The notes under the pieces were generated by a model. That model had not been told where the DNA came from, did no database searches, and worked only from the letters and a program-made list of their open reading frames with translations. Shown one piece after another: positions 1 through 11,428 of a stretch of DNA of 64,000 nt. Origin of the DNA: Macrobrachium rosenbergii (taxonomy: Eukaryota > Arthropoda > Malacostraca > Decapoda > Palaemonidae); contig NC_089742.1 of NCBI RefSeq assembly GCF_040412425.1, forward strand, positions 71,551,506 through 71,615,505. Reading direction: 5' to 3'. How positions within the stretch are numbered: the stretch's first letter is position 1; every line of letters begins with the position of its first letter. The translations under genes were made by a program, and so were the position numbers.

Positions 1-918
1 CAGCGTTTGGGTTGTTAAACAAAAAATATTTTATCGAACGTGGTTTCTTAACGAAATTTCGAAATGTCACTCTTGGTGAGAGTATTTCGGGACAACGTAA
101 ACAGGCAGTAGGAAACAACCTCTATTATTCGATTGAAGTGAAAATTGCTTCACATTTTATAAGCGTAACAAATCCTGGTTTAATGTGTGTTTTCGTCGAA
201 AAATATATTTCATAGCTTGGTGATAGTAATAAAATTGTTTGGCAGCCTAGGCTACATGTACGCCGTCAAAATACTTATTTGGCAGGATGCTATATCTTAC
301 CCGTTCTTCTGAATATAACTTAGTTTCGAATATACAGAAGGGATTTCTCAGTGGTAAATGTTGTCGAATCGTCATTGTAAGGAAAAATAGCTTTTAAGAA
401 TGGTAAAACCAAGTGAAAAAAGTTCGACCAAGCAGTCGCAAGACCTATGCCAATTGATTCGACAGGCAATTTTATTGTTTGTCGTTTTTTTTTAGAACAG
501 TTTTATTCTAAATGAGCCATGATTGCATTCTTATGGTAAGCCTTATTTAACAATGCTCTCTAAGTAACCAATCTTTCCAAGGCCTTAAAATAAAAAAGAA
601 ATTACTTTGCTAGCATTGGCTGTCATCAGTTTGTTTTGCAGACGCTGAGCATGGCTGGAAAAATTCATATTTTGCTAACAGTGTTTTCATAGCATTTGCC
701 AAACAATGCTCCCCCCCAAAAAAACCCAGGGTAGCTAAATAAGATAAACAAAATGTAGCTTTTTAAACGAATGAGATGGCGCCTTTACACCGATGCTATT
801 TCTTGTTTGCCATTTTAAATGCTTGGCGGTATGTAGGTGTGAAAGCTATTGTTTACATTAACATATGTGATTTTAAACGAATAATAGTTAGCCTATGCAT
901 GAAGGCAATAGTTGTTAC

Positions 919-919
<1 letters not shown>
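1..919. other. Unassigned AT-rich sequence
   Basis: No recognisable gene, RNA or mobile element. The longest frame, 67 codons near the left edge, resembles no family I know. Short poly-T and poly-C/A runs occur near 484 and 711. Confidence 0.5.

Positions 920-980
<61 letters not shown>
920..980. repeat. (TA)n microsatellite
   Basis: Uninterrupted TA dinucleotide tract of about 30 units. The tyrosine/isoleucine frames across it are artefacts of the repeat. Confidence 0.97.
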
Positions 981-984
<4 letters not shown>

Positions 985-1152
985 ATTTATTTGTATGTAT
1001 ATGTATTACTAATCACTCAACATAAATCATCATTTTAGCTTTTACTGTTACAAGGAATATTTAGAATTATATTTATTTGTACGTATACCGATTACTTATT
1101 GTTCGATATAAATCAACATTTAATTTTTTACGTCAAAGGAGAATATATAATC

Positions 1153-1324
<172 letters not shown>

Positions 1325-1573
1325 TACTGATCATTCAGTCAGGGCAACTTTTTAACGAGGTTTTATTTGATTTTCCAATATCTTTTTTTTGTACTGATTA
1401 AAATAGGTGATTTTTAATTCAAAATTCTTGACGTCATATAAAAAAATTTCGAATCTTTTTTTTTTTTTTAAAAAGAATATATAGTTATTTATGTATATTG
1501 GATATATTGGCTGCTTGATAAGGCAATAAATTTTATTAGTCAAGTTGCATTTGGCTTTCTAGTATTTGATATC

Positions 1574-1599
<26 letters not shown>

Positions 1600-1609
<10 letters not shown>

Positions 1610-3215
1610 CGAATGTTTGTATGTTCGTGCGCTATAGAAATCCTAACCGCATGACCGATCTACACAAAACCTGGCATGGAACCATCATTTGACCCAACTT
1701 AGATAGTTGGTTAGGTCAAACCTGTAACCCCCTCCCCCATCCCCCTTCCATTTGTAACTTAACGTGCTAACCACCGCAATGATCTAGACAAAATTTGGCA
1801 CGTGGCCATCATTTGACCCAACTTACATAATAGGGTAGGTTTCAAGCCCATACTCCCTTCCCTTTCCCCTTCTTCATCCCCCCTTTGCCCTTCCCTTTGT
1901 AATGTATGTGGTAACCACTTGACTGATCTAGACAAATTTTGGCACGTGGCTATCCCCTTCCCTCATCTCCTTTCCACCTTCCATTTGTAACTTATGCAGT
2001 AACCGCTTGACCTATCTAGACAAAATTTGGCACATGGCCATCATTTGACCTAACTTAGATAATAGGGTAGCCTAGGTTTCAAACCCGTACCCCCTTCTCA
2101 CATCCCCTTTCCACCTTCCCTTTGTAACTTATGCAGTAACCACTTGATTGATCCTAGACCAAATTTGGCACTTGGCCATCATTTGATCCAACTTAGAGTA
2201 GGTTTCAAACATGTCCCTCCTTTCCCTTCCCCTTCCCCATTCCCTTTGTAACTTACGTGGCAACCGCTTGAACTATCTAGACAAAACTTGGCACGTGGCC
2301 ATCATTTGACCCAACTGCGATAATAGGGTAAGTTTCAAACCCATGCCCCCTTCCCCTTCCCCTTCCCCTTCCAACTTACGTGGTAACTGCTTGATCAATC
2401 CAGACAAAATTTGGCAGGTGGCCATCATTTGACCCAACTTAGATAGCCTAATAGGGTAGGTTTCAAACCCATACCCCCTTGACCTTCCCTTTGTAACGTA
2501 TGTGGTAACTGCACGACCGATCTAGACAAAATTTGGCGCATGTCCACCATTTGACCGAACTTAAATAGTAGGGTAGGTTTCAAACATGTACCCCCTTCCC
2601 TGTCACCTTCCCCACCCCCTTCCCCCTTTCCTTTGTAACTTATGTGGCAGCTGCTTGAACGATCTAGACAAAATTTGGCACGTGGCCATCAGTTGACCCA
2701 GCATAGATAATAGAGTAGGTTTCAAATCCATACCCCTTCCTCTTCCCCTACCTTCTATTCTCCAGTCCCTTTGTAACTTTTGTGGTAACCGCTTGACCGA
2801 TATAGACAAAATTTTTCATGTGGCCATCATTTAACCCAACTTAGATAATAGTAGGTCTCAAACCTGTACTCCCTTCCCCTTCCCATCCATTTCCCCCTTT
2901 CCTTTGTTACTTATGTGGTAACCGCTTGACGGGTCTAGACAAAATTTTGCACGTGGCCATCATTTGATCCAACTTTGACAACAGGGTAGTTTTCAAACCT
3001 GTTCCCCCTTCCCCTTCCCTTTCCCACATCCCCTTTTCCCCTACCTTTTGTTACTTATGTGGTAACCGCTTGATCGATCTATACAAAATTTGGCACATGG
3101 TCCATCATTTGACCCAACTTAGGTAATAGAGTAGGTTTCAAATATATATCCCCTTTCCCTTCCCCTTCTCCTTCCCCCTTCCCCTTCTCTTTGTAAGGTA
3201 TGTGGTAAATAAACT
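1600..3215. repeat. Minisatellite A, about 12 units of 88-142 bp
   Basis: The core GACAAAATTTGGCACGTGGC recurs at about 1661, 1788, 1930, 2018, 2158, 2278, 2402, 2525, 2667, 2806, 2939 and 3072. Each core is followed by CATCATTTGACCCAACTTA and GGGTAGGTTTCAAACC, then a variable C-rich spacer of CCCCTT runs, then CCTTTGTAACTTATGTGGTAACCGC-like sequence (a few bases vary). Unit length varies mainly in the C-rich spacer. The array starts directly after a (TA)14 tract at 1577-1605. The core resembles a class of short invertebrate repeats remembered from mobile-element ends, but I cannot name the family. Confidence 0.9.
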
Positions 3216-3314
3216 CAACGGGCTTATCGTACCTAATTTCATATACTCGTTACCATATAAATATGTAATTGAGAATGCTTTTCTTTCTTGTGATTAATAA
3301 ATTGTGTATCAAGG

Positions 3315-3475
3315 TTGTGTTTAGGTTTAGTTGGGATATGTGTAGGTTTAGCAACGGATGTGTTTAGGTTTGGCGAGGGGTGTGTTTAGGTTTAGTGTGG
3401 GGTATGCTTAGGTTTAGTTGGGGTGTTTCAGTTAAGTTGGGGGGTTATGTTTAGTTTTAGTGGAGGGTAAATGGG
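3315..3475 (+). repeat. Telomere-like TTTAGG-rich minisatellite, about 7 units
   Basis: Degenerate units of roughly 20-26 bp carry TGTTTAGGTTTAG followed by a G-rich stretch such as TTGGGGTATG. The GGTTTAG core recalls the arthropod telomere motif TTAGG, but the units are longer and irregular, so this is not a telomere. It lies directly between minisatellites A and C. Confidence 0.75.
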
Positions 3476-4552
3476 ACAGACACCACAGTAATACCTGGAT
3501 AAAAGGGACAGTCGGTAAAATAATACCTGGATGAAAGGGAGTCACCACAGTAATAACAGCGGGGACAGTCACCACAGTAATGTCTGGATAAAATAGACAG
3601 TCACCACAGTAATAACTGAATAAAATAGACATTCACCACAGTAATACTGGATAAAAGGGACAGGTAGTACAGTAATACCTGGATAAATGGGACAGTCACC
3701 ACAGTAATACCACCTGGATAAAAGGGACAGTCACCACAGTAATACATGGATAAATAGGACAGTCACCTTAGTAATACCACCTAATCCTTGGATAAAAGGG
3801 ACAGGTAGTACAGTAATACCTGGATAAATGGGACAGTCACCACAGTAATACCACCTGGATAAAAGGGACAGTCACCACAGTAATACATGGATAAATAGGA
3901 CAGTCACCTTAGTAATACCACCTGGATAAAAGGGACAGTCAGCAATGTAGTACCTGGATAAGTAGGACAGCCACTGCAGCAATCCCTGGATAAATGGGAC
4001 AGTCAGCACTGTAATACCTGGACAAAATGAAAAGTCAGCACAGTAATACCTAGATAAAAGGGACAGTCAACACAGTAATGCCTGGATAAAAGGGACAGAT
4101 GGAACAGTAATGCCTGGATAAATGGGACAGTCACCACAGTAATACCTGGATAAAATGGGCAGTCACCACAGTAATGTTTGGATAAAAGGCACAGTCAGCA
4201 CAGTAGTACATTGGTAAAAGGGATAGCAGCACAGTAATAAGTGGATCAATGGAACATTCAGCACAGTAACACCTGGATTAAAGGGACAGTCACCACAGTA
4301 ACAACTGGATAAATGGGACAGTCACTACAGTCATACCTGGATAAAAGGGACAGTCACCACAGTAATATCTGGATAGATGGGACAGTGAGCAAAGTCATAT
4401 TTGGATAAAAGGGACTGTTAGTACAGTAATTTCTGGACAAAAGGGACAGTCACCGTAGTAATACCTGGATAAATGGGACAGTCAGCGCTGTAATATTTTG
4501 ATAAAGGGACAGTCAGCACAGTAATTCCTAGGTAAAAGTGACAGTCACAGTC
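3470..4552 (+). repeat. Minisatellite C, about 33 units of 32 bp
   Basis: The consensus reads CCTGGATAAAAGGGACAGTC then ACCACAGTAATA, with frequent substitutions and occasional 35 bp variants containing an extra CAC. A block from about 3661 to 3783 is repeated almost exactly from about 3801, so a larger segment was duplicated inside the array. There are no unique spacers, so it is not a CRISPR array. Confidence 0.95.
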
Positions 4553-4619
4553 AATAGGAGGTGCAGGAACATTTTTCCACATTCTGCAGAGTTTTCACAC
4601 GGGCAGCGCTAGGTTGGTC

Positions 4620-4776
<157 letters not shown>

Positions 4777-4933
4777 TAGAATGTAACATTCTTTTTACTT
4801 CAACTACAGTGGACCTCAGAACAATTGCCTTTCAAATACATTGTACACACTTATGATTAAATTACGTGTAAACAAAGTACAAGAGGGTAAAAAGCAATGT
4901 AGTGCCCTAGTGTTTCCCTACTACAGTAGTAGT

Positions 4934-4935
<2 letters not shown>

Positions 4936-4969
<34 letters not shown>
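4936..4969. repeat. Poly-T tract
   Basis: A run of about 34 T. It could be the poly-A tail of a minus-strand retroposon, but no recognisable body lies on the 3' side. Confidence 0.9.
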
Positions 4970-4970
<1 letters not shown>

Positions 4971-4987
4971 GCTGTGTTTTGATGTGG

Positions 4988-5013
4988 CCTCCTGAGGTCA
5001 CACGCTCAGGAGG
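4988..5013. repeat. Small perfect hairpin
   Basis: CCTCCTGA at 4988-4995 pairs with TCAGGAGG at 5006-5013 across a 10-nt loop, next to the poly-T tract. No function is implied by the sequence. Confidence 0.7.
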
Positions 5014-6020
5014 AAGATCGCCACTCTACGTTATTGACTCTACTGTATATGGTTTTCTTCTCAGTGGTTTTGGCTCTGTTCTTTACTAGAAGTATGTATC
5101 AGTATTTTTTTCTCTCCAGCCTAAATTATTATTCAAAATATTTTTTTATAATTGCAGTACAGAGTAAGTACTATAATCTATCATCCCCCTGTACAATAGC
5201 AATAAGTTTTCAGTGATTTTCAATAAGGTTTTTGCTGAAATTTCTGACGGTTCCGGCTTATACGTTCGAGTTCAGCTAAAATATATTCATCAGAAATTAT
5301 TTCCCGGCTTAGCATTCAATAATCATTTTGAAGGTTTTTTATGTAAAACTCAATAATAATGCAGTTTTTCGTTTTCAATGATATTAAAAGTAAGGTTTTC
5401 TTTGAAAATTTTCCTTTGATTTCGTTATATGTTATATGCATGTAGGCATTTCAAGTATTTGCATTCTTTCAAATCTTTGGCATGCTTTCTTGAAAGTTCT
5501 GCTTCTGAGAAATTGCAGGAAAGATCAATTTCCTGAAAATTACATAATTTTTTTCCTTCCATCTTTTATTTTCAAAACATGGATGGTTGTGTATCGGATA
5601 ATGTATAATATTTTCAACTGCGACAGCATTAGTCGCAGCAATAATTGAAGATAGTCTGTTTATACGATGTAACTCTAAAAAGCAAGGATTTTCTTCATTG
5701 TCTTTCTCTTTGTAATTTGCATAATAAAAAACTTTTTTTGAGATCTGGTACTCTAAGGATGTGTTCACGTTTAAAAATTGTCCCCAACCTCATTCACTCT
5801 TGTCTCTTGGAGTCTCTGTCACCTGTCTTTTTGTGTTAGTGTTTGAACATTCAGGAGATATACATGTACACACATATGTGCACCTGTACAGATGCCTGAA
5901 GCAGTTCAGTCACTATTCAACAGCCAGCTGAAGTGTGAATGTGGCAGCGATTGTTGTCTTTTTGTTTTTCAGTGGGAGCCACCCCCTGTTAGGGTAAATG
6001 GCAAACTTAATACACACATT
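5014..6020. other. Unassigned AT-rich sequence
   Basis: Several overlapping short frames (60-99 codons) on both strands have no recognisable domains. The two halves of 5200-5420 share loosely similar AT-rich wording, possibly an old duplication. Confidence 0.45.
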
Positions 6021-6058
6021 ATATATATACACATATATATATATATATATATATATAT
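6021..6058. repeat. (TA)n microsatellite at the left edge of the LTR element
   Basis: TA repeat with one ACACA interruption runs straight into the left terminal repeat. TA and TG repeats also follow the right terminal repeat at 13331-13352. This is consistent with insertion into one TA/TG tract. Confidence 0.9.
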
Positions 6059-7425
6059 TTTCACGTATTTTCATTCCTCCCTCTTAGCCAGCCAGATAAT
6101 GTATCAATTTTTTAAATAAAAGAGCTTCTCAGTTAACGGGTAGGCTAGGATTTAATGGCGGGAGAGACGTTTGGCCTCTTGTTTTGACTGTGGGGGCAGA
6201 TTCCCTTCCCTGCCCCCTCCCCCCACATCACCTGACCTGGGGTAAAGGACAATGACACCTTAGTTTTCTTCCCCTCACCCCCCTCAATCACATGATCAGT
6301 CGATGCATTTCCTTCATTAGGGTAGAAAAGAGACTAGGAAGTTCGTTAAGCATAAAAGGCGAATGCCTTTCCGAGGGCGGGGGGACTACTACTTTCAGCC
6401 TTAGGGACTTGGTTATAAGGCCTCTTTCCTTGTGATCCTTTTACTGGCTTAAGACTTGCTTTCAGATGTGACATGCTTACTCATGAACAACCACACTTGA
6501 AGATGTTTTCGAACCAAGAGGCAAGGCGAGACACAGCAGAGACGCGATCAAAGCCCCCACACGAGAGGACGTAAAAAACCTTCTCCTGTCTTTCCTTTGT
6601 GTGGTAGTGGACAAGCACCAGTGACCCAGTTTGTCTTGCAAAGAGCTCATGCAACAGCATCAGGTATGTCTGAGTAGCGGTCTATTGCCAGTACAGTTCT
6701 TTCTCTCACCGTAAATTTCTCCCCAATTCCTAATTTTCAACTTTTCCACTTTCCTTCAAGCTCCTCCTTGTTTTGAGATTGACGACACAGCCCATGCTCT
6801 CTCTCCCCAGTGCCAATACAAGTTTCAGTGATCAATTAGACTACATCCTCCATAGTGTTAAATAAGGGCTACTTAAATTAAGCACTCAAGTGATTAAACT
6901 CTCCCTAGTGCATAGGTTTCATGTGATAACTTTCCAGTTCATGCGATTACTAAACCTGGCTCTTTGTTCCAGGAATCCTGCTTCGTGCCTCAGTCAACAA
7001 AGCCTTGTAAATTAAGTCCCCTGGAATACTGCCGTATAGAAAATCCAAGAAAGTCTAGTTAGTGGCCCGTTGCAAGAAAGCCCCCTCAGCAGGTTGATTG
7101 ACGCTTTATTACGATGTCCAGTTAACGACATGCTATTTACGTTCTTGTGAATTTGATTCTTGCATCATTCTTACTTTTGTTGTTTGCTGGCTCTTCAATT
7201 CCCAGCATCATTTCATTGCTTCATTTGTAAATAAAATCGCAACATAAATTACTCCCTCATTTCCAATGGCGACCTTCCAATATTTGATCCAGTTGGGTAA
7301 AATAAGATAAGTGAAAAACCTCCTCCTTGCATTTTGTTTACAGACTGGTGTTCTTCTTTGGCGCAACTTGCAGTATCTAAATTAAAGTAAACCCCTTCCT
7401 TCCTCCAAGGACCCTCAGATTGTAA
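6059..7425 (+). repeat. Left long terminal direct repeat
   Basis: It begins at TTTCACGTATTTTC and aligns along its whole length with 11964-13328. Promoter and end-processing signals are plausible: CATAAAAGG at 6351-6359 (TATA-like) and AATAAA at 7230-7235. TGGCGACC at 7267-7274 resembles the primer-binding sequence that follows the LTR in many gypsy elements. In that reading the true LTR ends near 7266 and the shared repeat runs on into leader sequence. The ends are not canonical TG...CA. Confidence 0.85.
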
Positions 7426-9060
7426 GAGTGTCGATCTCGCCAGGATCTAGTCTAATAGCGATAAATTAGCCCTGCTATTTGCTAAGACTAGAGACGAATG
7501 AACCCGGACAGAATTAATTCATTTAATTCCATTATTTCACAAAGGCATAAGGTTGACTGAAGCAGAACATAAGGTAAGGTTGTTATCATTAAGTCATTAG
7601 GGATACGTAGAGATAACTAGGAAAGTGATATTTTTTTAAGAGAGAGCAAAAACTCAACAAGTCTTTTGTTAGAATTTCTTCATAACACTGGCGAAAGCGC
7701 ATAGGTTTTAAGTTAGTGAGGCAGAGCGGCAGCCTGCAAACCTTTCACCACTGCAAACTTTCGAGTGTAGGGAGCAGTTGTGTTGCCAGATGAATGATTA
7801 TAGGAGTCAGGAAGTGTTTACTAGGGAATTATCACATGTGTTAGCCGTGAAAAGTTAGCTAGGAGTTTTATTCAAGAACAGTTACGGCAGAGAAAGTGTA
7901 CAATTTCTCTGTCTGTGATATAGGACTTTGAATTGACATTGGTTAAACCACGTGTAGGGGTCTCTGGCATCCTGACGCCGAGCGAGTAAGCAGGCGTTCT
8001 CTTCAAGTTGGCACATGCGCAAACGGTTTCCAGTGTAGTAACAACAACATTCCAAGCGTAGTTATTTAACAACCCTCCCAGCGTATATTCAGTAAAGTAA
8101 AGACATTGCTGGAGTTTAAAGTTAAACAATTCAATTTTGCTTTCAAAACCCGCATTTAGCGAAGAAAATAGAGTTTTGTTGTTCTGTATCCTTTTTCTCT
8201 CCAACACTTCCCATTCTCTGTTCATGTGACAAAGCAATTCAACCCACGATCAGCTGTTTTCTCCCACATGCGACTCAATCCCACATCTTTCGTTCACGTT
8301 GAGTGAAGTTTCATCACTTTTCAACCTTAACGTAAAACCTTCACAAAGACTTGAAGCCTTTTGAAACAGTTTACGACTTGTCAGGGCGAGAACGCATTAG
8401 TAACCTTACGTAGTTTCCACGAATTCATTTTGTAAGGGAAAGAGACCTTAACTTCGCAAAACGTAATTTTCTCTTAAACATAATTTATTTTCTCTTAAAC
8501 ACAAGGTAAAGTGACTTTTTCCTCAAAATTTTGCATAACCCACGAGTATTGGAAAACATAAAGCTAAATACCTTTTGTTACACTGCACTTTTAAGATTCT
8601 CAGATTCCTTTATCATATACACAGTGCGCGAGACAGATTTTATTTTCTTGCATACCTGTCCTTTTCCTCATAACAAGTGGCATGCAAAAATTTATCCACT
8701 GAGTATTGGAAAACCAACCCAAAATCATAAAAACCCCTAAATACAAAGAATTTTCTTTTGTTTAACCAACCTTTGATCTTTTCTGAAGATTCAAACCCAC
8801 TTTTATTCCTTTCTTACTCCTCATATACACATCAGCACCATAGTGCCACCAAACCCAAAATTTATAAAGCAGAGTGCCATACAACCAGTGTCTCCGCCCG
8901 CAGGACCTTAGCTCCTTCAGGAAAACCCCCATTAACCAGAGTCTCTACCCATAAGGACAACCCTTCAGGAATAATCTTGCATACTTCTGTGTCTTCTATT
9001 AGGTGCTTCAGCTCCTATAAATTTCCTCCAGGAACAGCCCAGTCAACCCAGTGGTATGCC
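7426..9060 (+). other. LTR element 5' leader, no convincing coding frame
   Basis: A 121-codon minus-strand frame (7872-8237) and a 141-codon plus-strand frame (8758-9183) occur. The first has no recognisable domain. The second matters only at its 3' end, where its frame contains the probable gag start at 9061. The rest is probably untranslated leader. Confidence 0.55.
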
Positions 9061-10126
9061 ATGGAGTGCACGGACAGTGATTTAATTACAAAAGATTTAT
9101 CAACTGAGGCGTGCTGGAGAAGAAGAAGAAGAAGGAAGACAGCACGAGTGGCCCTCAAAAAGCAAGTACTCATTATTCAATGAGAGGGCCAAGAAGGAAA
9201 GTGCCAAAGCAATAGTGGCCCAACAACCCTCCAGCCCCATACCTGCTGCACCAAGTGCTCCTCTCTCAAGCCTTAATTCTCTATACCCCAAGTGGACTGA
9301 GGAAGAGCCGGAAGCATGGCTGGAAGAGGTCGAGGTGCTCTTCGATAATTTCAACACCACTGAGGCTGAGAGGGCCTTAGTGCTGACCAAACACCTGGAA
9401 GGTGAAGGAAAGGCAGCCCTCTGCTCGCTGGAAGCACAATCAACGAAGAGACATGGCCGCAGTCCGTGAGGTAGTAGCCAAGGCATAACAAAGTAATCCC
9501 TGAGAAGTGGAGACAATGGTTCCGAGGTCTGGCCAAGGAAGACAGCTGGTCCTGGACAGAATGGGCCTGTCACAAGACTCAGGCTTGGACCCGCTGGGTC
9601 GACTCCCTGAAATGCACAACTTTCGAGGACCTATTCAATAGGACCATGCTGGGAGATCTTTTCCAGTGTGTGCCTGGGCCTCTGGCTGTGTATCTCAGTG
9701 ATAAGCAGCCACCCACTCCCAGGGAAGCCTGCCGCTTGGCTGATGTCTGGGAAATGTTTAATGTCTCCCACAGCACATTTCAACGCTGTGTAGTGCCACC
9801 CAGATACCTCTCAGGTTCAGCACGCCCATGGAACGGACCACCTAGCAAACCTACTTGCACCATCTGCAAGAGGTATGGCCATGCCGAAGCCAAGTGCCGC
9901 TACAAGGCAGACAACCACCAAGGCAACAACCAACGGCAGCCTACCAATAACTGCCACTCCTCCTCTCCTTCTACCTCCACACCACCTTCCCAGCAGACCG
10001 TCACTGCCGGGAGACATCCCATCCCAAGGGACCCTGCCGAGACTATGGAGCTCCAGGGCACTCTCCGTCTGGGTATCCTGCCTGCTCGAAACATGTGCCC
10101 TATCCCAGACATATCAACCTGATTAG
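9061..10126 (+). pseudogene. gag: gag polyprotein of gypsy-type LTR element, frameshifted
   Basis: Gag would form the particle that packages element RNA. A plausible start is the ATG at 9061 in the context GCCATGG, followed by an acidic-then-basic N-terminus. The frame shifts within the AGA/GAA run near 9118-9140, giving the segment from about 9141 to 9466 with PKWTEEEPEAWLEEVEVLFD. It shifts again near 9470-9500. The downstream segment carries IPEKWRQWFRGL and TFEDLFNRTMLGDLFQCVPG, which match the conserved capsid pattern of arthropod gypsy gag (known to resemble the SCAN fold). A CCHC knuckle with C-x2-C-x4-H-x4-C spacing (CTICKRYGHAEAKC) lies at 9856-9897, followed by an Asn/Ser/Pro-rich tail. 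At least two frame breaks make it inactive. Confidence 0.85.
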
Positions 10127-10129
10127 TGC

Positions 10130-10500
10130 CACCTCCTCCCTGGCTGTGCCACCAGAGAGGTCTCACCCTGAGCGGGTCTGGACTCAGTCCATCTCAGTGG
10201 TCCCTCTGGATGGCTCTAGCCCACCAGCGCATCTACCAACTACTGCAGACACTGGCTAGGATATTAGCCTGATTGATCTGGCCAAAATGCCAGCCAGTGC
10301 CACTGTAGACAAGCAAACCAGATGGACGCTAACCTGGGTAGATGAGCAATCCTTGACTGTCCCCACAGTTGAACTCAGGGTGATCACCCCTTGGAGCACC
10401 CAACCTCACCACCTTGGAGTGGTGAAACGTATTCGGCACAGAGTGGAATTCCTGCAAGGATAAGACATCCACTGGGGATGTCCCACACCCACGCCACTGT
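10130..10500 (+). pseudogene. Decayed retropepsin-like aspartic protease
   Basis: In the frame after gag, a segment reads as a retroviral-type protease, which would cut the Gag polyprotein. The active-site motif is seen as TTADTG, then a stop, then DISLID, near 10237-10280. A later segment, VEFLQG, a stop, then DIHWG, sits where this family has its conserved C-terminal hydrophobic/glycine segment. Both in-frame stops fall inside motifs, so the enzyme is dead in this copy. The position just downstream of the zinc knuckle fits gag-pro order. The similarity is short and read by eye, so an alternative is chance resemblance in a decayed linker. Confidence 0.6.
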
Positions 10501-10564
10501 TGCCTGACTGCCTCCGCCAGTGAGGCCATGACAAAACTTCCTGAGCAGGACACAGCCTCTGTGA

Positions 10565-11428
10565 CAGCTGTGCCACCGTCACCCCAACGTTCTGTACCGG
10601 ATCCACCAACATCTAAACCATTCCAGGCCTAGTCCGCGAATCTCACAACCGGATGGCCACCAAAAAACTCCTCCCTCACCACGAAGGGATACTACCAAAT
10701 ACTGCTGCAGGACCTGCAACATAAGAGGGCACTCCGAAAGATGGTTAAAGTGCCCCAGCAAGCTAGCCACAGCGGCCACCATTTCCACAACCAACCCAAG
10801 AGGCTCGGCCCTCTCCCCAAGACAGAAATCTCTGTCGCCTATCACTCCAGGTACACCGAGGGGTTTTGGACCCCCGGGTCCCTCTTCAACCTCGTCTAAA
10901 TCCAATTCACTGCCAGTGCCACTTGCAAGCACTGGTCAGTACCAAGCTCCGCCCATCCCGGCTGGAATCTCCATACCAACCTTAATCCCCGTGCCTGGCC
11001 CTGAGTTAGTGCCAGTGCCAGATCCAGAACCTGACACGGATCCTCCTACGGGAGATCCACCTAACCTCACAGATATGGTCATCGCCGATCATGAGCCTCC
11101 AACCCCTGACGTTTCTTCTTCCCACTCTCTTCCACCTGCCAAGGATGACCCTCTGGCTGGCCTGGACATTACCTCTTTTCTGGTCAACCAGGAACTGTCC
11201 AGCCAGGATGCAGATGCTGGTTCTACTCCCATGATGGTTGTCACAGCAGCCAAAGTAGGAGGTTGTCACAGCAGCTGAAGTAGGAGACCAGCCCATAGCT
11301 ACTGAGGCTGCCCCTGACGGTGCTCCTGGCCTTTCTCCAACGTTGGTACCCTCATCACCACCTAGGAATGGCCTAGCCAGACCTTGGAGGCCCCTGAAGA
11401 AGAAGAAGGGGCGGAAGAGATCCTGTTA
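10565..11428 (+). pseudogene. Proline-rich frame with zinc-knuckle-like motif, where pol would be expected
   Basis: A single frame is open from about 10565 to a stop at 11278. It contains CCRTCNIRGHSERWLKC near 10703-10753, a Cys/His cluster close to a zinc knuckle but with six rather than four residues between His and the last Cys. A long Pro/Ser/Thr-rich stretch follows, with PVPGPELVPVPDPEPDTDPP, then an acidic region. The stop comes from a 25 bp tandem duplication: 11236-11260 repeats as 11261-11285 with two mismatches. Past the duplication the frame resumes to a basic C-terminus with KKKKGRKRSC and a stop near 11428. No polymerase motif is present. It could be a divergent second gag-like ORF, a captured host segment or a rearranged fragment. 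I do not recognise the family. Confidence 0.6.

Noticed and set aside
3470..4552. Possible CRISPR array (short regular repeats)
   Set aside because: The whole unit repeats with no unique spacers, units vary continuously, and the context is eukaryotic. It is a minisatellite.
7872..8237. 121-codon minus-strand frame as a gene
   Set aside because: It lies in the leader of the LTR element, has no recognisable domain, and is antisense to the element.
9100..9573. 157-codon minus-strand frame
   Set aside because: Antisense shadow of the gag gene.
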